Shown here one piece after another: positions 62,889 to 64,000 of a stretch of DNA of 64,000 nt (positions are counted from its first letter, which is position 1; each line of letters opens with the position of its first letter). The translations under genes were made by a program, and so were the position numbers. Origin of the DNA: Arthrobacter sp. AQ5-06 (GTDB lineage: Bacteria > Actinomycetota > Actinomycetes > Actinomycetales > Micrococcaceae). The notes beneath the pieces are model-generated. The model made no database searches. It was not told the DNA's origin and saw nothing but the letters and a program-made list of their open reading frames with translations. The DNA lies in assembly GCF_003287955.1 (NCBI RefSeq), contig NZ_QMKP01000001.1:248001-312000 (forward strand). Reading direction: 5' to 3'.

Positions 62889-64000
62889 GTGGCCAAGGTC
62901 CGCGTACATGAGCTTGCTAAAGAGCTCGGTATTACTTCCAAAGATGCAGTAACCAAACTGCAGGAACTGGGCGAATTCGTTCGCTCCGCCTCTTCAACCA
63001 TTGAGGCACCGGTGGTGCGGAAACTCCGCAACGCCTACCCCGACGCAGCTGCTAAGACCGCAGCTCCGGCAGCCGCGCCCAAGGCGCCTGCCCCGTCGGC
63101 CGAAACACGACCCGCAGCACCTGCTCCGGGCCCCGCAGCTCCCTCAGCCCCGGCAGCACCAGCTGCTGCGGCTCCGGCTGCACCCGCTGCTGCGGCTCCG
63201 GCTGCACCCGCTGCCGTTTCCGCAGCTCCGGCTGCACCTGCCGCAGCACCCGTTGCGCCAGCCCCGGCCGCAACTGCACCGTCCACCGGCGCCAAGCCCG
63301 GTGCCCGTCCGGCACCGAAGGCTGAAGCCCCGGCCGCACCGACCCGCCAGGGTGGTTCGCAGGGCGGCTCCGCACCGCGTCCCGGCGGTCCCCGTCCGGG
63401 CAACAACCCGTTCGCCACGTCGCAGGGCATGCCCCGCGGCCGCGGTGGCGACGGAGAACGTGCTCCCCGTCCGGGTAACAACCCGTTCGCTCCCTCACAG
63501 GGCATGCCCCGCGCGGGTGGAAGTCGTCCCGACGGCGACCGTCCGGGTGGTCCGCGTCCCGCGGCCGGTGCCGGTGGCCCCCGTCCGGGTGGTCCGCGTC
63601 CCGCGGCAGGCGCTGGCGGTCCCCGTCCGGGTGGTCCGCGTCCCGCGGCAGGCGCTGGCGGTCCCCGTCCGGCGGGTGCCGGTGGAAACCGACCTACTCC
63701 GGGCATGATGCCCAACCGCACTGAGCGTCCCGCACCCGCTGGTGCAGGACGTCCCGGTGGCGGCGCACGTGGTCCCGGACGTCCGGGTGGCGCTCCAGGT
63801 ACCGGTGCTCCCGGTGCCGGTGGCGGTGCTCCGGCCGGCGGCGGCTTCGGCAAGGGTGGCCGCGGTCGCGGTGGCACCCAGGGTGCCTTCGGTAAGGGCG
63901 GCGCAGGCCGTGGCAAGCAGCGCAAGTCGAAGCGTGCCAAGCGCCAGGAACTCGAGCAGATGAGTGCTCCGTCACTGGGTGGCGTGAGCGTACCCCGCGG
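62889..64000 (+). CDS. infB: translation initiation factor IF-2 (partial, N-terminal part)
   Basis: At least 370 codons from GTG 62889 (AGGAGA upstream), running off the window before the GTPase domain. Begins [39 protein letters not shown], the IF-2 N-terminal domain. A long Ala/Pro-rich stretch (60-150) and Gly/Pro/Arg-rich repeats (170-340) follow, including two PRPGNNPFA(T/P)SQGMPR blocks and three [14 protein letters not shown] units, then [18 protein letters not shown] and [16 protein letters not shown], the junction to the next domain. Actinobacterial IF-2 proteins share this linker style. Confidence 0.95.
   Translation, partial: MAKVRVHELAKELGITSKDAVTKLQELGEFVRSASSTIEAPVVRKLRNAYPDAAAKTAAPAAAPKAPAPSAETRPAAPAPGPAAPSAPAAPAAAAPAAPAAAAPAAPAAVSAAPAAPAAAPVAPAPAATAPSTGAKPGARPAPKAEAPAAPTRQGGSQGGSAPRPGGPRPGNNPFATSQGMPRGRGGDGERAPRPGNNPFAPSQGMPRAGGSRPDGDRPGGPRPAAGAGGPRPGGPRPAAGAGGPRPGGPRPAAGAGGPRPAGAGGNRPTPGMMPNRTERPAPAGAGRPGGGARGPGRPGGAPGTGAPGAGGGAPAGGGFGKGGRGRGGTQGAFGKGGAGRGKQRKSKRAKRQELEQMSAPSLGGVSVPR
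63546..63671 (+). repeat. infB: three tandem 42-bp repeats in infB
   Basis: Units at 63546-63587, 63588-63629 and 63630-63671; units two and three are identical, unit one differs at a few sites. In frame, each encodes [14 protein letters not shown] (residues 220-261). Confidence 0.9.

Noticed and set aside
63001..63708. 235-codon open frame overlapping infB on the plus strand, and a 301-codon one on the minus strand
   Set aside because: Produced by the GC-rich repetitive linker of infB; Pro/Arg-rich noise, while the IF-2 frame has a proper start and conserved N-terminal domain.

Overview
The window is high-GC (mid-60s % by eye) chromosomal DNA from an actinobacterium. Gene order (M23 peptidase/rpsB/tsf/pyrH/frr/cdsA; dxr/rseP/ispG/GNAT/proS; rimP/nusA/ylxR/infB), DivIVA-domain and Holin-X-type proteins, many GTG starts and protein wording all point to Micrococcaceae, most likely Arthrobacter or Pseudarthrobacter. 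I see no rRNA, CRISPR array, prophage or intact insertion sequence; this is mostly core chromosome with short accessory stretches.

Layout. 1-15.9 kb: DUF1295 and alpha/beta hydrolase genes, YibE/F membrane protein, dusB-dgt-dnaG, two identical tRNA-Asn genes, small proteins, a Bcr/CflA exporter, a holin-like protein, a CDP-alcohol phosphatidyltransferase, a DMT transporter, a GT4 glycosyltransferase, a CAU-anticodon tRNA and an acyl-CoA dehydrogenase behind a large palindrome. 15.5-21.4 kb: M23 peptidase and the translation/lipid cluster rpsB, tsf, pyrH, frr, cdsA, then a DivIVA-domain gene. 21.6-27.5 kb: a LytTR-type two-component system co-oriented with one DUF485/sodium-solute symporter pair and divergent from a second such pair, with LytTR-like boxes and a CRP/GlxR-like site between them.

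28.4-41.6 kb is the metabolic centrepiece. An Lrp-type regulator diverges from a branched-chain 2-oxoacid dehydrogenase (E1alpha, E1beta, E2). A TetR regulator diverges from a leucine-degradation operon: methylcrotonyl-CoA carboxylase beta and alpha, acyl-CoA dehydrogenase, CoA-transferase A and B, MaoC hydratase, CitE-like lyase. Together they can take branched-chain oxoacids to acetyl-CoA and acetoacetate. The content matches the Mycobacterium tuberculosis Rv2495c-Rv2506 locus as I recall it. Two GTTA-N8-TAAC sites lie between the TetR gene and its operon, and a third lies inside the palindrome before the distant acyl-CoA dehydrogenase, suggesting a regulon.

41.6-64 kb: lipase-maturation-factor-like protein, two TSUP permeases, the isoprenoid genes dxr and ispG with the rseP protease, proS, and rimP-nusA-ylxR-infB (infB runs off the end). 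Accessory pieces interrupt this backbone: after rseP, a perfect 16-bp inverted repeat, a frameshifted membrane-protein gene and a SatD-family pair; before proS, an ABC-2 exporter with its TetR regulator; before rimP, a PLP decarboxylase, a small-molecule kinase, a VIT-family transporter and a DUF4439 ferritin-like protein.
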